Positions 43,537 to 52,787 of a stretch of 64,000 nt of DNA are shown here, piece after piece; within the stretch, counting starts at the first letter, position 1, and each line of letters starts with the position of its first letter. Both the position numbers and the translations under genes were made by a program. Origin of the DNA: DASPGQ01 sp035457705 (GTDB taxonomy: Bacteria; Acidobacteriota; Vicinamibacteria; Marinacidobacterales; SMYC01); contig DATIBD010000066.1 in NCBI GenBank assembly GCA_035457705.1, forward strand, positions 62,001 through 126,000, read 5' to 3'. The notes under the pieces are model-generated. The model was given only the letters and a program-made list of their open reading frames with translations, did no database searches and was not told the DNA's origin.

Positions 43537-43799
43537 GCCGAATGAAGGTTCATTACGGCTCCTGGATGGCCCGGTGGTTTCTTCCCCGGCGTTATCTCGC
43601 CATTACCCTCGCGTCCCACGTCCTGACTCGCGAAATCACGCTCGATGAGAGAACTCTCCGACACGAGAAGGCCCACGTGGAGCAGTGGAAGCGGCTCGGC
43701 CTGACTGGGTTTCTCGTCCGCTACCTTTGGTATCACTTCCGCTATGGTTATTCCCAAAACCCCCTCGAAGTAGAAGCTCGACGGGCCGAGCTCGTGTAA
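43533..43799 (+). CDS. Tiny HExxH protein coupled to the ADOP gene
   Basis: An 88-residue protein starting at the ATG of an ATGA overlap with the permease stop. It carries HEKAH (a HExxH zinc-protease motif) at residues 47-51 within LRHEKAHVEQWKRLG, and a downstream NPLEVEARRAE whose Glu could be the third zinc ligand, as in minimal DUF4157-like gluzincins. A few hydrophobic residues (YLAITLASHVLT) precede it. Whether it is an active protease is unproven; translational coupling suggests it acts on or with the permease. Confidence 0.7.
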   Translation: MSRMKVHYGSWMARWFLPRRYLAITLASHVLTREITLDERTLRHEKAHVEQWKRLGLTGFLVRYLWYHFRYGYSQNPLEVEARRAELV

Positions 43800-44101
43800 A
43801 GTTGCGCCGCGAGGGACCCCCTCGCACCGACCCCGCCTCCCCTGCGGCCGCCTTGCGTCTCTGTGATCCGCACGACACCCGAGCTTTGGATCCATGATGA
43901 TGAAATAGTGATTCTGAAATATGGATCGTGTCTCGATCTCCCCAGGGGGCTCCTCTCTCTAAAAGATTGAAAATAAGATAGATTCTATATAATTCCCACT
44001 TCTCAACGAGTCAGTTTATCGGGCATGCGTGTTGCACTTGGAACGCCACATGGACTGTTTTCTTGAAGTCATACCGATCTCGACTCACAGGAGGTGAGGG
44101 A
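43800..44101 (+). promoter_or_regulatory. AT-rich leader of the TonB receptor with candidate promoter
   Basis: This 300-base gap has no gene and turns sharply AT-rich between 43890 and 44000. A TATAAT at 43988-43993 stands 17 bases after GATTGA (43965-43970), a plausible sigma-70 promoter with a weak -35. A leader of about 100 bases would then run to AGGAGGTGAG just before the receptor ATG. Confidence 0.4.
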
Positions 44102-47101
44102 ATGAGGAGATATCTACCGCTCTGGTGCCTGGTGCTTGCCGTCGCGGTCGCGCCGACAGCGGCTACGTACGCGCAGCAGGCGCGTTCCGCCTTGTCCGGC
44201 GTGGTCGCCGATCCAGCGGGATTGCCCCTCCCGGGCGTCACCGTCACGCTCCGCAACGTCGCAACCGGGATTACCCGCGAGACTCCCACGGCGGGTACGG
44301 GGCGCTACGTGTTCAACAGCGTAATTCCCGGGGTCTACGAGGTGACCTTCGCTCTGAGCTCGTTCAAGACGTTGCGAAGGGAAGGAATCGAGCTCGCGGT
44401 AGGACAGGAGGTGACTCTCAACGTCGGGCTCGAGCTCGGCGGCGTGCAGGAAACCGTCACCGTCACCGGTGAGACGCCGATGCTCGATCTCAAATCGAAG
44501 GAGCTCGGAGGAAACGTCAACGTCGACGACTTCAGGACACTGCCCACCCAGAACCGCAGCTTCGTGATGTTCGCTTCGTACCTTCCCGGGGTCGTCCCCG
44601 ATCCGAGCACGGAATCGACGGCGTCCGATTCGCTCTATATCAACGGCCAGGACGACAACAATAACGGCTTCTACGTCGACGGCGCCGACAACAGCGACGA
44701 CGTCATCGGTGCTCGCGCCGGAGCGCAGACGCGCACCGCGATCGAGGCGATCCAGGAGTTCCAGATCCTCACGTCCCAGTTCGACGCCGAGTTTGGCCGC
44801 ACCCAGGGCGGGATCCTGAACGCGATCACCAAGAGCGGCACGAACGACCCCCACGGTGTGGGCTTCTATTACTTCCAGGATTCGGACATCAACGCGAAGA
44901 ACATATTCACCAAGCGGGCGGGCATCAAGAATCCGGACTCGCACGTCGACCTCATCGGCGGTGTCCTGGGCGGTCCCATCGTTCGCGATCGCGCCCATTT
45001 CTTCGTGAGCTACGAGCGCATCACTCCTAACGAAGGCGTCACGAACACTTTCGAGACGCGGCCCGAGCTGAACTACTCCACATCCGAAGATACATTGCTG
45101 CGGAACTACATCATCAAGGGCGACCTCCAGGTAACGGACAGGAACAAATTCGCCGTGCGCATCCTGAGAGAGTACTCGCCCCAATTCAACCAGGTCATCG
45201 GGTCCGGCTCGGCTCAGCCTACCCAGGAAGCTCTGCGTGAGGAGGACGATACCGACACCAACTTCATCGCCTCCTTCGAGAGCCTCGTCAGCAATCAAGG
45301 GTTCAACAATGCGAGGTTCTCCATCACGCGGGAGGACGTCTCGTTCGCGAACCCCGGTTTCAACAATGGCGGACAGAGCTTCGAGACCCAGCGCGGTTTG
45401 ACCGTCTCCGAGCTACACCCCGGGATCCTCGACGGCGCCAGCGACGTCGCCCAGTCCCGGGTGAATCAGTCGTACCAGGTCGACGATACTTTCTCGCTTT
45501 TCGTCCCTGCCATAGGCGGCGACCACAACATGAAGTTCGGGATCAACTACTCCTACCGGACCGAGACCTTCAGCAATTTCGGGACGGCGAACGGCCAGTT
45601 TACTTTCGACACCGACCGCACGTGGGATCCGAATGACATAACGACCTACCCCGAGTTCTTCGGGCTTCGCGTGGGCGGGCCCAGCGGCGATCCAGCCGAT
45701 CGCATTCCTTCGAACAACGTCTACGGCCTCTTCTATCAAGACGACTGGACGGTGTCGTCGCGCGTGACGCTGAACCTGGGGCTTCGATGGGACAAGGAAG
45801 ACATCACCAAGGACAACAACAACTTCTCGCCGCGGCTGGGCATCGTCTACGACGTCAGCGGCGAAGGCCGGACCGCCGTGCGGGCCGGGTACGGGCGCTT
45901 CTACGAGAGATACCAGCTCGGCGACAACGTCTCCTGGTCGGGATACTTCCAGGACGCGATCCTCCTGAACGGCGGCGTCTTCACCCGCTTCCCCGACTCC
46001 GGAAGCGACAAGCAGTTCTTCTTCGATCTCGCGCAGCAGAACGGCATCACCGACCTGCAACAGCTTCGGGACGCGATGGTGGGAATCCTCGAGCAAGGAA
46101 ACCCCGGGGGACCGCTCTTCAACTCGCAGCCCACGGTCGACAACCCGGACCGCATTGCACCCCACGTCGACACGTTCTCCGTTGGCGTCCAGCACGAACT
46201 GGCCGACAACGTCTCCATCGGAGCGGACTACATCCATACCAAGAACAGCGACATCCGCGTCGCCGTCGATCTCAACCCATTCTCGGCGGCGGCGGGTGGC
46301 CGGCCCAACATCAGCATTCTCGACGGTGAACAGCTCACGAACATGGGCCAGATCCTCTCGTCGATGAACGCCGGAGAGGCCACCTACAACGCCCTGCAGC
46401 TGTCGCTCCAGCGGCGGTTCCGGGATTCGGTCTTCGGACGCTACAGTGCGCGGGTGTCCTACACCTACGCGAGCCAGAGCGGTAACATGAGGGCGGGCTC
46501 GCCGGACACCACGGAGTCCGTTCGCTTCCAGACGCGCACCGAGACCGGATACAACTTCGATACCGGCGCGTGGATCGGAGAGGCCCCCAATCTCAACCTG
46601 GACGACCCGCGGAACATCGACCGGCCTTCGCCATGGCATCGGGACCACAACTTCGTGGGGGGCTGGAGCTGGGTGGTGCCCCGAACGTCCTTCGGCGGTA
46701 CGGCCGACGGTCTCTACTTCACCGGGACGTTTCGCTACATGAGCGGTAACCGGTACACGCTCGAGGAGGTGGCGCGGGGAGACAACAACCAGAGGCTCGT
46801 GGCGCCCGCGGGGACCTACACCGCGAACATCGATTCCGACATCGCCCTCACCACGGAGTCCGACGGCAAGCAGAATGGCGCAACGCTTCCCGACTTCACC
46901 CGACTCGACTTCAGCTTCCGCTACGCCATTCCGATTCATCGCGAGTGGTCGCTCACGGTTCTCGCGGACATCTTCAACGTGACCGATCGGGTGAACTGGT
47001 CGAACGCCGGCAGCACGCTCGTCACGACGAGCGCCTTCCTGATTCCCACGGCGGTTTACCAGCCGCGGGAGTATCAGTTCGGCGTGCGGTTCGAGTTCTA
47101 G
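44102..47101 (+). CDS. TonB-dependent receptor, Oar/carboxypeptidase-regulatory type
   Basis: A 999-residue outer-membrane protein. After a signal peptide (to about AATYAQQ) comes a carboxypeptidase-regulatory-like domain (SGVVADPAGLPLPGVTVTLRN, residues 33-115), a plug domain (LPTQNRSFVMFASYLPGV, EFQILTSQFDAEFGRTQGGILNAITKSGTN), and a long beta barrel ending in the aromatic FGVRFEF. Such receptors import large ligands, peptides or glycans using TonB energy. The ATG with AGGAGGTGAG upstream was chosen; an in-frame upstream start exists but would precede that Shine-Dalgarno. No SusD partner is adjacent. Confidence 0.95.
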   Translation: MRRYLPLWCLVLAVAVAPTAATYAQQARSALSGVVADPAGLPLPGVTVTLRNVATGITRETPTAGTGRYVFNSVIPGVYEVTFALSSFKTLRREGIELAVGQEVTLNVGLELGGVQETVTVTGETPMLDLKSKELGGNVNVDDFRTLPTQNRSFVMFASYLPGVVPDPSTESTASDSLYINGQDDNNNGFYVDGADNSDDVIGARAGAQTRTAIEAIQEFQILTSQFDAEFGRTQGGILNAITKSGTNDPHGVGFYYFQDSDINAKNIFTKRAGIKNPDSHVDLIGGVLGGPIVRDRAHFFVSYERITPNEGVTNTFETRPELNYSTSEDTLLRNYIIKGDLQVTDRNKFAVRILREYSPQFNQVIGSGSAQPTQEALREEDDTDTNFIASFESLVSNQGFNNARFSITREDVSFANPGFNNGGQSFETQRGLTVSELHPGILDGASDVAQSRVNQSYQVDDTFSLFVPAIGGDHNMKFGINYSYRTETFSNFGTANGQFTFDTDRTWDPNDITTYPEFFGLRVGGPSGDPADRIPSNNVYGLFYQDDWTVSSRVTLNLGLRWDKEDITKDNNNFSPRLGIVYDVSGEGRTAVRAGYGRFYERYQLGDNVSWSGYFQDAILLNGGVFTRFPDSGSDKQFFFDLAQQNGITDLQQLRDAMVGILEQGNPGGPLFNSQPTVDNPDRIAPHVDTFSVGVQHELADNVSIGADYIHTKNSDIRVAVDLNPFSAAAGGRPNISILDGEQLTNMGQILSSMNAGEATYNALQLSLQRRFRDSVFGRYSARVSYTYASQSGNMRAGSPDTTESVRFQTRTETGYNFDTGAWIGEAPNLNLDDPRNIDRPSPWHRDHNFVGGWSWVVPRTSFGGTADGLYFTGTFRYMSGNRYTLEEVARGDNNQRLVAPAGTYTANIDSDIALTTESDGKQNGATLPDFTRLDFSFRYAIPIHREWSLTVLADIFNVTDRVNWSNAGSTLVTTSAFLIPTAVYQPREYQFGVRFEF

Positions 47102-47112
47102 ACTGACTGCCG

Positions 47113-47143
47113 AAAGCCCGGCACCTCGGCGGTGCCGGGCTTT
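47113..47143. terminator. Bidirectional hairpin terminator
   Basis: AAAGCCCGGCACC (47113-47125), loop TCGGC, then its exact complement GGTGCCGGGCTTT (47131-47143): a perfect 13-bp stem ending in TTT on both strands. It lies between the convergent TonB receptor and GWxTD genes and should end both transcripts. Confidence 0.9.
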
Positions 47144-47152
47144 AGCCCTACT

Positions 47153-49216
47153 TCACGGCCGAGAACGGAGCGCCGCGATGCGCTCCTCGACCAGCGGCTG
47201 ATCCGAATCCATCTCGAGAGAGCGCTCGAAAGTCGCGAGCGCGCCTTCGCGGTGCCCGCTTCGCTCGTAGCAGTCCGCCAGAGTGTTCAGCAGGGCAGGA
47301 TAGGGGGGTCTCAACGTCAGCGCTCGCTCGAGATAGCCGCGGCACTTGTCGAAGTCGAGCCGGTGATAGTAGGCGAACCCGAGACCAGCGACGACCTCGA
47401 ACTGATCGGGGTAGTCTTCTTCCAGGGGAGACAGAAGCTCCAGCGTTCGATCGAGCTTGCCGGAATTGACGAGTGCGGAGGCGAGCTTCCAGCGGGCCAT
47501 CGGGAGATCGGGGTTGTTGGCGGCAACGGCTCGCTCGAGCTCGGTGACGCCTTCTTCGAAGCGGCCGACACCGAGTAGCTGCTCCCCCTTCTCGAGAGCC
47601 AGGAGGCCTGGCGCCGCTCCGTTGAAACCCTGCCGCGACAAGTAGCCTGCCCGGACCACATGAGTCCTCGGCGAAACGACGAGCGGGTCCGAGCGCTCGG
47701 CGAGGGTTTGTCCCGATTCTTCTTGGACGGACGTCCTCAGAGTATAGCGGCCGGGGACCGAAACGCTCGAGAGCTCGAGGCGTTCGACGACGACGCCGTC
47801 GGGATATTGCGCCACCTCCGCCTCCCGTTCCAGGAGCAGATTCCCGTCCTCATCGAGGAGCTCGAAACGGACTCGATCCTTCGATCCCGCGGCACGAGTC
47901 TGTGTGAGGAGGTGCACGGTCTCGCCGAGCGCGAAAACGCCGTCGGCCGCGGGATGGACGAGCCAACTCCCGATCTGGAAGGGCCTCACCTCACCGTTGC
48001 CCGCTGAGACCATCTCGGCGCGGAAACCCAGCACGACGCTCGAGAGCCCTGGCCGCTCGGATTCGACATTCGCCACGACCACGTCGCGCTCCGCGACCGT
48101 GTACTGTTTGAGCACGCGGTTCCTCGCAATGAGACTCAAATTGTACTCCCCCGACACGATGGGAAATGCTCCTTGAATCGCCACTGGGGACGCTTGAACC
48201 TGCTCGAACTGACTCGGAGTGAGCTCGAACGGAATCTCCTTCTGTTTGGCCACCACGAGGTCGCCGCTCGCTTTCCGAATTTCGGTGTCCAGGTCGACGA
48301 CGGTGTAGAAGTGAGCTCGTTCCTCGTCCGTCTCCAAATTGAAGTTCTGGGGGTCGATCTCGATGCTGTAATGGACAAAGGGCGTATTGTCCGGTCCCAC
48401 GAGAACGGCGAAGGTCGCGCGGCTCGGAACGAAATTGAATGAGTAGTCGCTGGATACCCGGCGACCGTACCGGCGCCAGGCATCGATGTAGTCGGTTCGG
48501 ACCAGACGCTTCGGTGCCTCTTCGATCCGACCGAGAAGCATATCCGTCCCCGCCGAGCTGATCGCTCCGGCGTCATAAGAACGCTCAGACGGGTCGAAGG
48601 ACAGGGAGGCCCGCGCGAGCTCGACCGACACGTGCCGCAACATCTCGAGCGCACGCTGATTGGTGGGCGCCCGTGACTGAGGGTCAATCAGGAGGGCCGT
48701 GGGGCCGTGGAACGTCGGGTGGTAGAGCTCGAACTCACCCGTGGTATATGGCTTGAAGAAGAGCAAATAGAAGAAGGGCGGCAAGCCGAGGGCTCTGTCG
48801 CCGTCGTAGAACCAGAGCTCGATCGGTTGGAGCTCCTCTCGATCGTATCTCTGGATTTCCCGCGGTTCACCGAGAAGAATGTAATATCGACCTCGATCGG
48901 TGCGATATCCCGGGCGGGGGGTGTCGTGCCCGAGCGCATCATTAGCGTACTCGAGGCGACGATAAAGCTCCTCCTTGAACTCGTTCCGTATCGTGGCCGG
49001 GTTGGGATCGCGCTTCTTCCAAAAGGCCTCGATGAATTGGTTCCTGACGTCCGCGGTCTCAATGGAGAGAAAGGCCTCTCGCTCGGCCTCGGTGATGACG
49101 TATACGACCTCCTGTTCGAGCCATTTTCGATGCTCGGGAGTGAGTCTCTCGATCCGCTCGTCCGCAACGCTGAAGCTCGCGAGAATTGACAAACAAAGCG
49201 CCATGGCTTCGGTCAT
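47153..49216 (-). CDS. Exported GWxTD-domain protein with TPR tail
   Basis: A 687-residue exported protein (signal peptide MTEAMALCLSILASFSVA). Residues 25-150 form the GWxTD domain, with FIEAFWKKRDPNPATIRNEFKEE and RTDRGRYYILLGEP. A beta-rich middle follows (residues 250-520), and TPR-like helices fill the last 150 residues (FNGAAPGLLALEKGEQLLGVGRFEEGVTELERAV and onward). The GWxTD family is of unknown function and is frequent in Acidobacteriota and Bacteroidota-related phyla. It converges on the TonB receptor gene; the GGGAGG before the ATG supports the start. Confidence 0.9.
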   Translation of the reverse strand: MTEAMALCLSILASFSVADERIERLTPEHRKWLEQEVVYVITEAEREAFLSIETADVRNQFIEAFWKKRDPNPATIRNEFKEELYRRLEYANDALGHDTPRPGYRTDRGRYYILLGEPREIQRYDREELQPIELWFYDGDRALGLPPFFYLLFFKPYTTGEFELYHPTFHGPTALLIDPQSRAPTNQRALEMLRHVSVELARASLSFDPSERSYDAGAISSAGTDMLLGRIEEAPKRLVRTDYIDAWRRYGRRVSSDYSFNFVPSRATFAVLVGPDNTPFVHYSIEIDPQNFNLETDEERAHFYTVVDLDTEIRKASGDLVVAKQKEIPFELTPSQFEQVQASPVAIQGAFPIVSGEYNLSLIARNRVLKQYTVAERDVVVANVESERPGLSSVVLGFRAEMVSAGNGEVRPFQIGSWLVHPAADGVFALGETVHLLTQTRAAGSKDRVRFELLDEDGNLLLEREAEVAQYPDGVVVERLELSSVSVPGRYTLRTSVQEESGQTLAERSDPLVVSPRTHVVRAGYLSRQGFNGAAPGLLALEKGEQLLGVGRFEEGVTELERAVAANNPDLPMARWKLASALVNSGKLDRTLELLSPLEEDYPDQFEVVAGLGFAYYHRLDFDKCRGYLERALTLRPPYPALLNTLADCYERSGHREGALATFERSLEMDSDQPLVEERIAALRSRP

Positions 49217-49343
49217 CGTCGAGCCTCCCGCATGAAGTGGATGGTACCCCGAAGAGGAGCAGGCGACAATTCGAGCCGAGCCAGCACGTCTTACGAGTGC
49301 GAGCCGGATCGGGCGAGGAGCTCGAAGGCCGCGCGCCGCTACC

Positions 49344-50234
49344 TCACCGCAGGATGTCCCTCATCTCTCCCGGCGTCAGGAACAGATCGTAGCCTCTGAG
49401 GTCGGAAGGCCGCTCTTCGGGATTGCCCGACATCGTGACGGGCACGTGCACGCCGACGGCGTGACCCGGTTTGAGCCGATTCTCGAGAACCTGGCGACCA
49501 TCCACGGACTGGAAATACCAGTACGGAGGAAATGCCATGTCCGTATGGCGGCGGTCCCAGTGCTCGGCGTCATGGGCGAAATGAACGTCCTTCGTGTCCG
49601 CGTCGCCGAGGTGAAGGACGGTCGTATCTTCGTCAAGGGTTACCCGATAGGCGATATTTTGTACGTCCGAAAGCCTCTCGGGCCAACCGGTGTGAGGAAT
49701 CCTTACGGCATCGATGATCAATTCACCCGCCTCGATCGTAAGGGGTGCGTCCTGGTATTCGAGAGCGATCTCGGTCACGCGATCGAAGATCCCGCGATGG
49801 TGCTCCCCGGCGACATCCCTCATCCCGGATACGGCTTGAACCGGTGCGTACAGGCGGATTCCCTTTCGCACTTCGAGAAGTCGGAGTATATCGGCGGGTG
49901 AGAAATGGTCCTCGTGGTAATGGCTGATCAGCACGGCGTCGATTCCGTCGAGGGGAGGCTCCCCGGCAAAGAGCGCGCGCTCCAGATCCTCGGGCAGAAG
50001 CTGGTATGTTCCGAAGTCGTTCCGGAACAACGGATCGAAAACGACCTTGGTCTCACCGTTGGTGATCAAAACGCCCGCATTCGCCAGGTAATGAGCTTTT
50101 GCCTGCCGTGCCGCGCCAGGTTCGCCTTCGAGCGAGCCAGTCGCTGGCGGATTGCTCTGCACTCGGCACGCGATCATCCACGGGAGGGTCAGCGCAATCA
50201 GCGCAGCCATGATTCCACCGAGCTTATCCGTCAC
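49344..50234 (-). CDS. Exported MBL-fold metallohydrolase (UlaG-like)
   Basis: About 296 residues from a GTG with AAGGAG 7 bases upstream; this gives an N-terminus ending LPWMIAC, a lipoprotein-like signal. The metallo-beta-lactamase fold is clear: SHYHEDH (metal ligands, about residue 100), IPHTGW, LHLGDADT and the late GHAVGVHVP. UlaG/RomA-like members act as lactonases or phosphodiesterases such as NAPE-PLD. The substrate is unknown. The upstream open frame (27 more residues) has no signal character. It is divergent from the S41 gene across 140 bases. Confidence 0.87.
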   Translation of the reverse strand: MTDKLGGIMAALIALTLPWMIACRVQSNPPATGSLEGEPGAARQAKAHYLANAGVLITNGETKVVFDPLFRNDFGTYQLLPEDLERALFAGEPPLDGIDAVLISHYHEDHFSPADILRLLEVRKGIRLYAPVQAVSGMRDVAGEHHRGIFDRVTEIALEYQDAPLTIEAGELIIDAVRIPHTGWPERLSDVQNIAYRVTLDEDTTVLHLGDADTKDVHFAHDAEHWDRRHTDMAFPPYWYFQSVDGRQVLENRLKPGHAVGVHVPVTMSGNPEERPSDLRGYDLFLTPGEMRDILR

Positions 50235-50373
50235 CACCCTGCTCCTTTCCTTTCGATCCCGCGACCGTTCCGCAATCATTCTAGCCAACACGGCCAGCGG
50301 ACAAACGCCACACACCTCGGATTCGTTATCCCGCTAACGGTGTCGGGAGCGTGTTTGGGAGACAATCTCTCGA

Positions 50374-51624
50374 ATGCTGAAACGAGTCCTGTTTGCCAGC
50401 CTCCTCATCGGGAGCTGTGATGGAAGTCCGTCATCTCCGAGCTCCGAGTCTCCGCCGGCGACCGATCGCGTCGGCCGCTGGCAGCAAGACATCGATCAGC
50501 TCGCGCGCGAGCTCCCGGCGCTTCACGTCGATCCGTTCGTGGTCGTGAGCCGGGAGATCTTTCAGGCAGAGGCCGACTCACTACGAAACGCCGTAGCTTC
50601 CCTCGACGATCCGGGCGTCGTCGTAGGCATGATGCGTCTCGTCGCCCTGCTTCGCGATTCGCACACGACCCTCGACGCGCGCGGCTTCTCCGGATTCCGA
50701 CGCCTGCCCCTGCTGTTTGAATGGTTCGCCGACGGCATCTTCGTCGTAGCCGCAGGCCAAGGCTTCGAGCGCACCGTCGGGCGGCGAGTCGACCGAGTGG
50801 GTGGAGCCTCGATCGACGCCACCATAACAGCCCTTCGCGAGCTCATCGCTCACGAGAACGAGTCCTGGCTTCGCGTGAGGCTCGTGGAGCTGCTGTCCGT
50901 TCCCGAGGTCCTTCAGGCACGAGGCCTCGTGCCCGCCTCTGACCGAGTCTCCCTCGAGCTAACGGACTCCACCGGAGAGTCTCTGGTCCTCGAGGTGCCG
51001 GCCGTGCTGGAACGTCCTGCTTTCGAGCCCGGGCCAGACCCCCTTCCCCTGTATCGACGGCAGCCCGAGCTCAACTACTGGCTCGTCTACTTGGAAGACT
51101 CCCAGACGGCCTACGTACAGTACCGGCGAGCTTCCGAGATGGGGTCGGAGCCCTTTTCAGCATTCGCGTCGCGGGTACTCGCGACCCTGGACTCCGAGCC
51201 GGCGCGCACTCTCGTCATCGATGTTAGGCACAATACGGGAGGCAACTCGGCGCTTCTCGAGCCCCTTCTGCGAGGGCTCGAGGCCCGCCCCAAATGGAGC
51301 GGGGGCGGCGGGCTCTACGCCGTGATCGGCAAGGAGACTTTCTCATCGGGACTCATCAACGCGTTCGAACTGAAGCAACGTGCGCGCGCGATCCTCGTCG
51401 GTGAGCCAACGGGAGGCAAACCGAACCACTTCGGCGAAGTGCGCTCCTTTCCGCTGCAACACTCGCGTCTGCCGGTGACCTACTCCACGCGGTTTTTCCG
51501 CCTGATCGACGGAACCGATCCGAGCTCGCTCGAGCCCGACGTTCTCGCCGGGCTCACCTCGACGGATTTTTTCGACGGGCGAGATCCGGTTCTGGAAACG
51601 ATCCTGGCGCTCGCCGGAAACTGA
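50374..51624 (+). CDS. S41-family (tail-specific) peptidase-like lipoprotein
   Basis: A 416-residue protein with a lipobox (MLKRVLFASLLIGSC). Its N-terminal helical part (LARELPALHVDPFVVVSREIFQAE) and core (TLVIDVRHNTGGNSALLEPLLRGL, then IGKETFSSGLINAFELKQ with the candidate Ser, and LVGEPTGGKPNHFGEV) match the S41 tail-specific protease family. The catalytic Lys position falls near the expected spot but I cannot fix it. The likely role is degrading exported proteins at the membrane surface. Confidence 0.88.
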   Translation: MLKRVLFASLLIGSCDGSPSSPSSESPPATDRVGRWQQDIDQLARELPALHVDPFVVVSREIFQAEADSLRNAVASLDDPGVVVGMMRLVALLRDSHTTLDARGFSGFRRLPLLFEWFADGIFVVAAGQGFERTVGRRVDRVGGASIDATITALRELIAHENESWLRVRLVELLSVPEVLQARGLVPASDRVSLELTDSTGESLVLEVPAVLERPAFEPGPDPLPLYRRQPELNYWLVYLEDSQTAYVQYRRASEMGSEPFSAFASRVLATLDSEPARTLVIDVRHNTGGNSALLEPLLRGLEARPKWSGGGGLYAVIGKETFSSGLINAFELKQRARAILVGEPTGGKPNHFGEVRSFPLQHSRLPVTYSTRFFRLIDGTDPSSLEPDVLAGLTSTDFFDGRDPVLETILALAGN

Positions 51625-51642
51625 GCGCGCGCCGAGCGCCAT

Positions 51643-51831
51643 GTGCGTTCAACCAGGTTACGGCCCAAGCCCATGCTAATCGCTGAGGGTCAGGCGCTCG
51701 GCCAATACCGTGTTCTCGTGCAGGTCGAGGACGGGCTGACGGGGGACACCCTTGTCAGGCACGCGAACTTCACGCTCGAGCGCTGGGCGCTTCCAACGCG
51801 CGAACTGGACACCGGGGGCGCCCTGCGCTAA
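51643..51831 (+). pseudogene. Possible small beta-domain remnant
   Basis: Within the 273-base gap before the HTH gene, one frame reads GQYRVLVQVEDGLTGDTLVRHANFTLE, which looks like the end of a beta-sandwich domain of an exported protein. It has no recognisable beginning and the rest of the frame is not protein-like. It could be a gene relic or a coincidence. Confidence 0.25.
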
Positions 51832-51897
51832 AAATAGACCCGTCCGGATTCGGGATCTTCCGAGCGCGCCGACCCGCGTCCGCAAGGGGCTAGCTGG

Positions 51898-52770
51898 TTG
51901 GCAAACGAGAAGAGCTTCGGAGCGCAGCTGAGGGATGCCCGAGAGGCGTCCGGGGATTCCCTCGACGCCATTGCCCGGACAACCCGCATTTCCCGTCGCT
52001 ACCTTCAGGCACTTGAAGCCGGCGACCTCGAAAGCCTTCCGGGAAGCGCGTTCGAGAAGGGGTACATTCGAGCCTACTCCGAGTTTCTCGGGATCGACCC
52101 TCAGCCCATTCTGGAGGCCTACCACAACGAGGCGCGTCGGCTGGGACGCGGAACGCCGGAAAGCGCCCGGCAGACGATCGAGGAGATGTCTCGCCTTTTG
52201 AACGGAGGAACCGGGCTGCAGTCGAAACGGAGCGCGGCCCTGGCCTTAGGAGTGGCACTGGCCATCGGCTTGACCTCGGTTGTGGTGTGGTTGTCGCGAT
52301 CGGGGGACGTGGAAACCGAGCCCGCGACGAACGCGGAAGTCGAGATCGCCCAATCGACCCCAACCCCGTCGGTTCGTCAAAGCCCGGCATTCAAAACCTC
52401 GACCCCAGAGCCGTCGAGCCCGACGACGAGCAAGCCCGGAATGGTAGTGACCGATCATGGAGTTGGGACGGGTATCTCGGGACGAGATCTCGTTGGACGC
52501 ACGAACCGGCTTCGTGAGGGGACCGAGGCATTTTTCTGGACACGGGTGGAAGGTGGGTCGAGCGGGCAGATCATCCGCCACCTCTGGTATTACGAGGGTC
52601 GCGTAGTCATGCGGGCGGAGCTGACGGTGGGGAGCGCGTATTGGCGCACGTTCAGCCGGTTCACTCTGCCGGCGGGGTCCGCGGGCAACTGGTGGGTCGA
52701 AGCTCGCGCGGCCGACAATCGTCTCCTGGCGCGGGAAGCATTCGAATGCCTCCCCCACATCGAAAGCTGA
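51898..52770 (+). CDS. RodZ-like HTH membrane protein with DUF2914 domain
   Basis: A 290-residue protein starting with TTG after AAGGGG. Residues 7-75 form an HTH_25/Cro-like domain (FGAQLRDAREASGDSLDAIARTTRISRRYLQALEAGD, then GSAFEKGYIRAYSEFLGID), typical of RodZ. A single helix follows near residues 115-132, then a Pro/Ser/Thr-rich linker and a C-terminal DUF2914-like domain (AFFWTRVEGGSSGQIIRHLWYYEGRVV, YWRTFSRFTLPAGSAGNWWVE). It is likely a cell-shape or envelope sensor protein; DNA binding is uncertain. It converges on the CRTAC1 gene. Confidence 0.88.
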   Translation: MANEKSFGAQLRDAREASGDSLDAIARTTRISRRYLQALEAGDLESLPGSAFEKGYIRAYSEFLGIDPQPILEAYHNEARRLGRGTPESARQTIEEMSRLLNGGTGLQSKRSAALALGVALAIGLTSVVVWLSRSGDVETEPATNAEVEIAQSTPTPSVRQSPAFKTSTPEPSSPTTSKPGMVVTDHGVGTGISGRDLVGRTNRLREGTEAFFWTRVEGGSSGQIIRHLWYYEGRVVMRAELTVGSAYWRTFSRFTLPAGSAGNWWVEARAADNRLLAREAFECLPHIES

Positions 52771-52787
52771 AAGGAGAAGCGTGACGG

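Noticed and set aside
45413..46939. A 508-residue minus-strand frame under the TonB receptor barrel
   Set aside because: Composition is that of an antisense shadow and no domain or ribosome site is visible; the plus-strand receptor is unambiguous.
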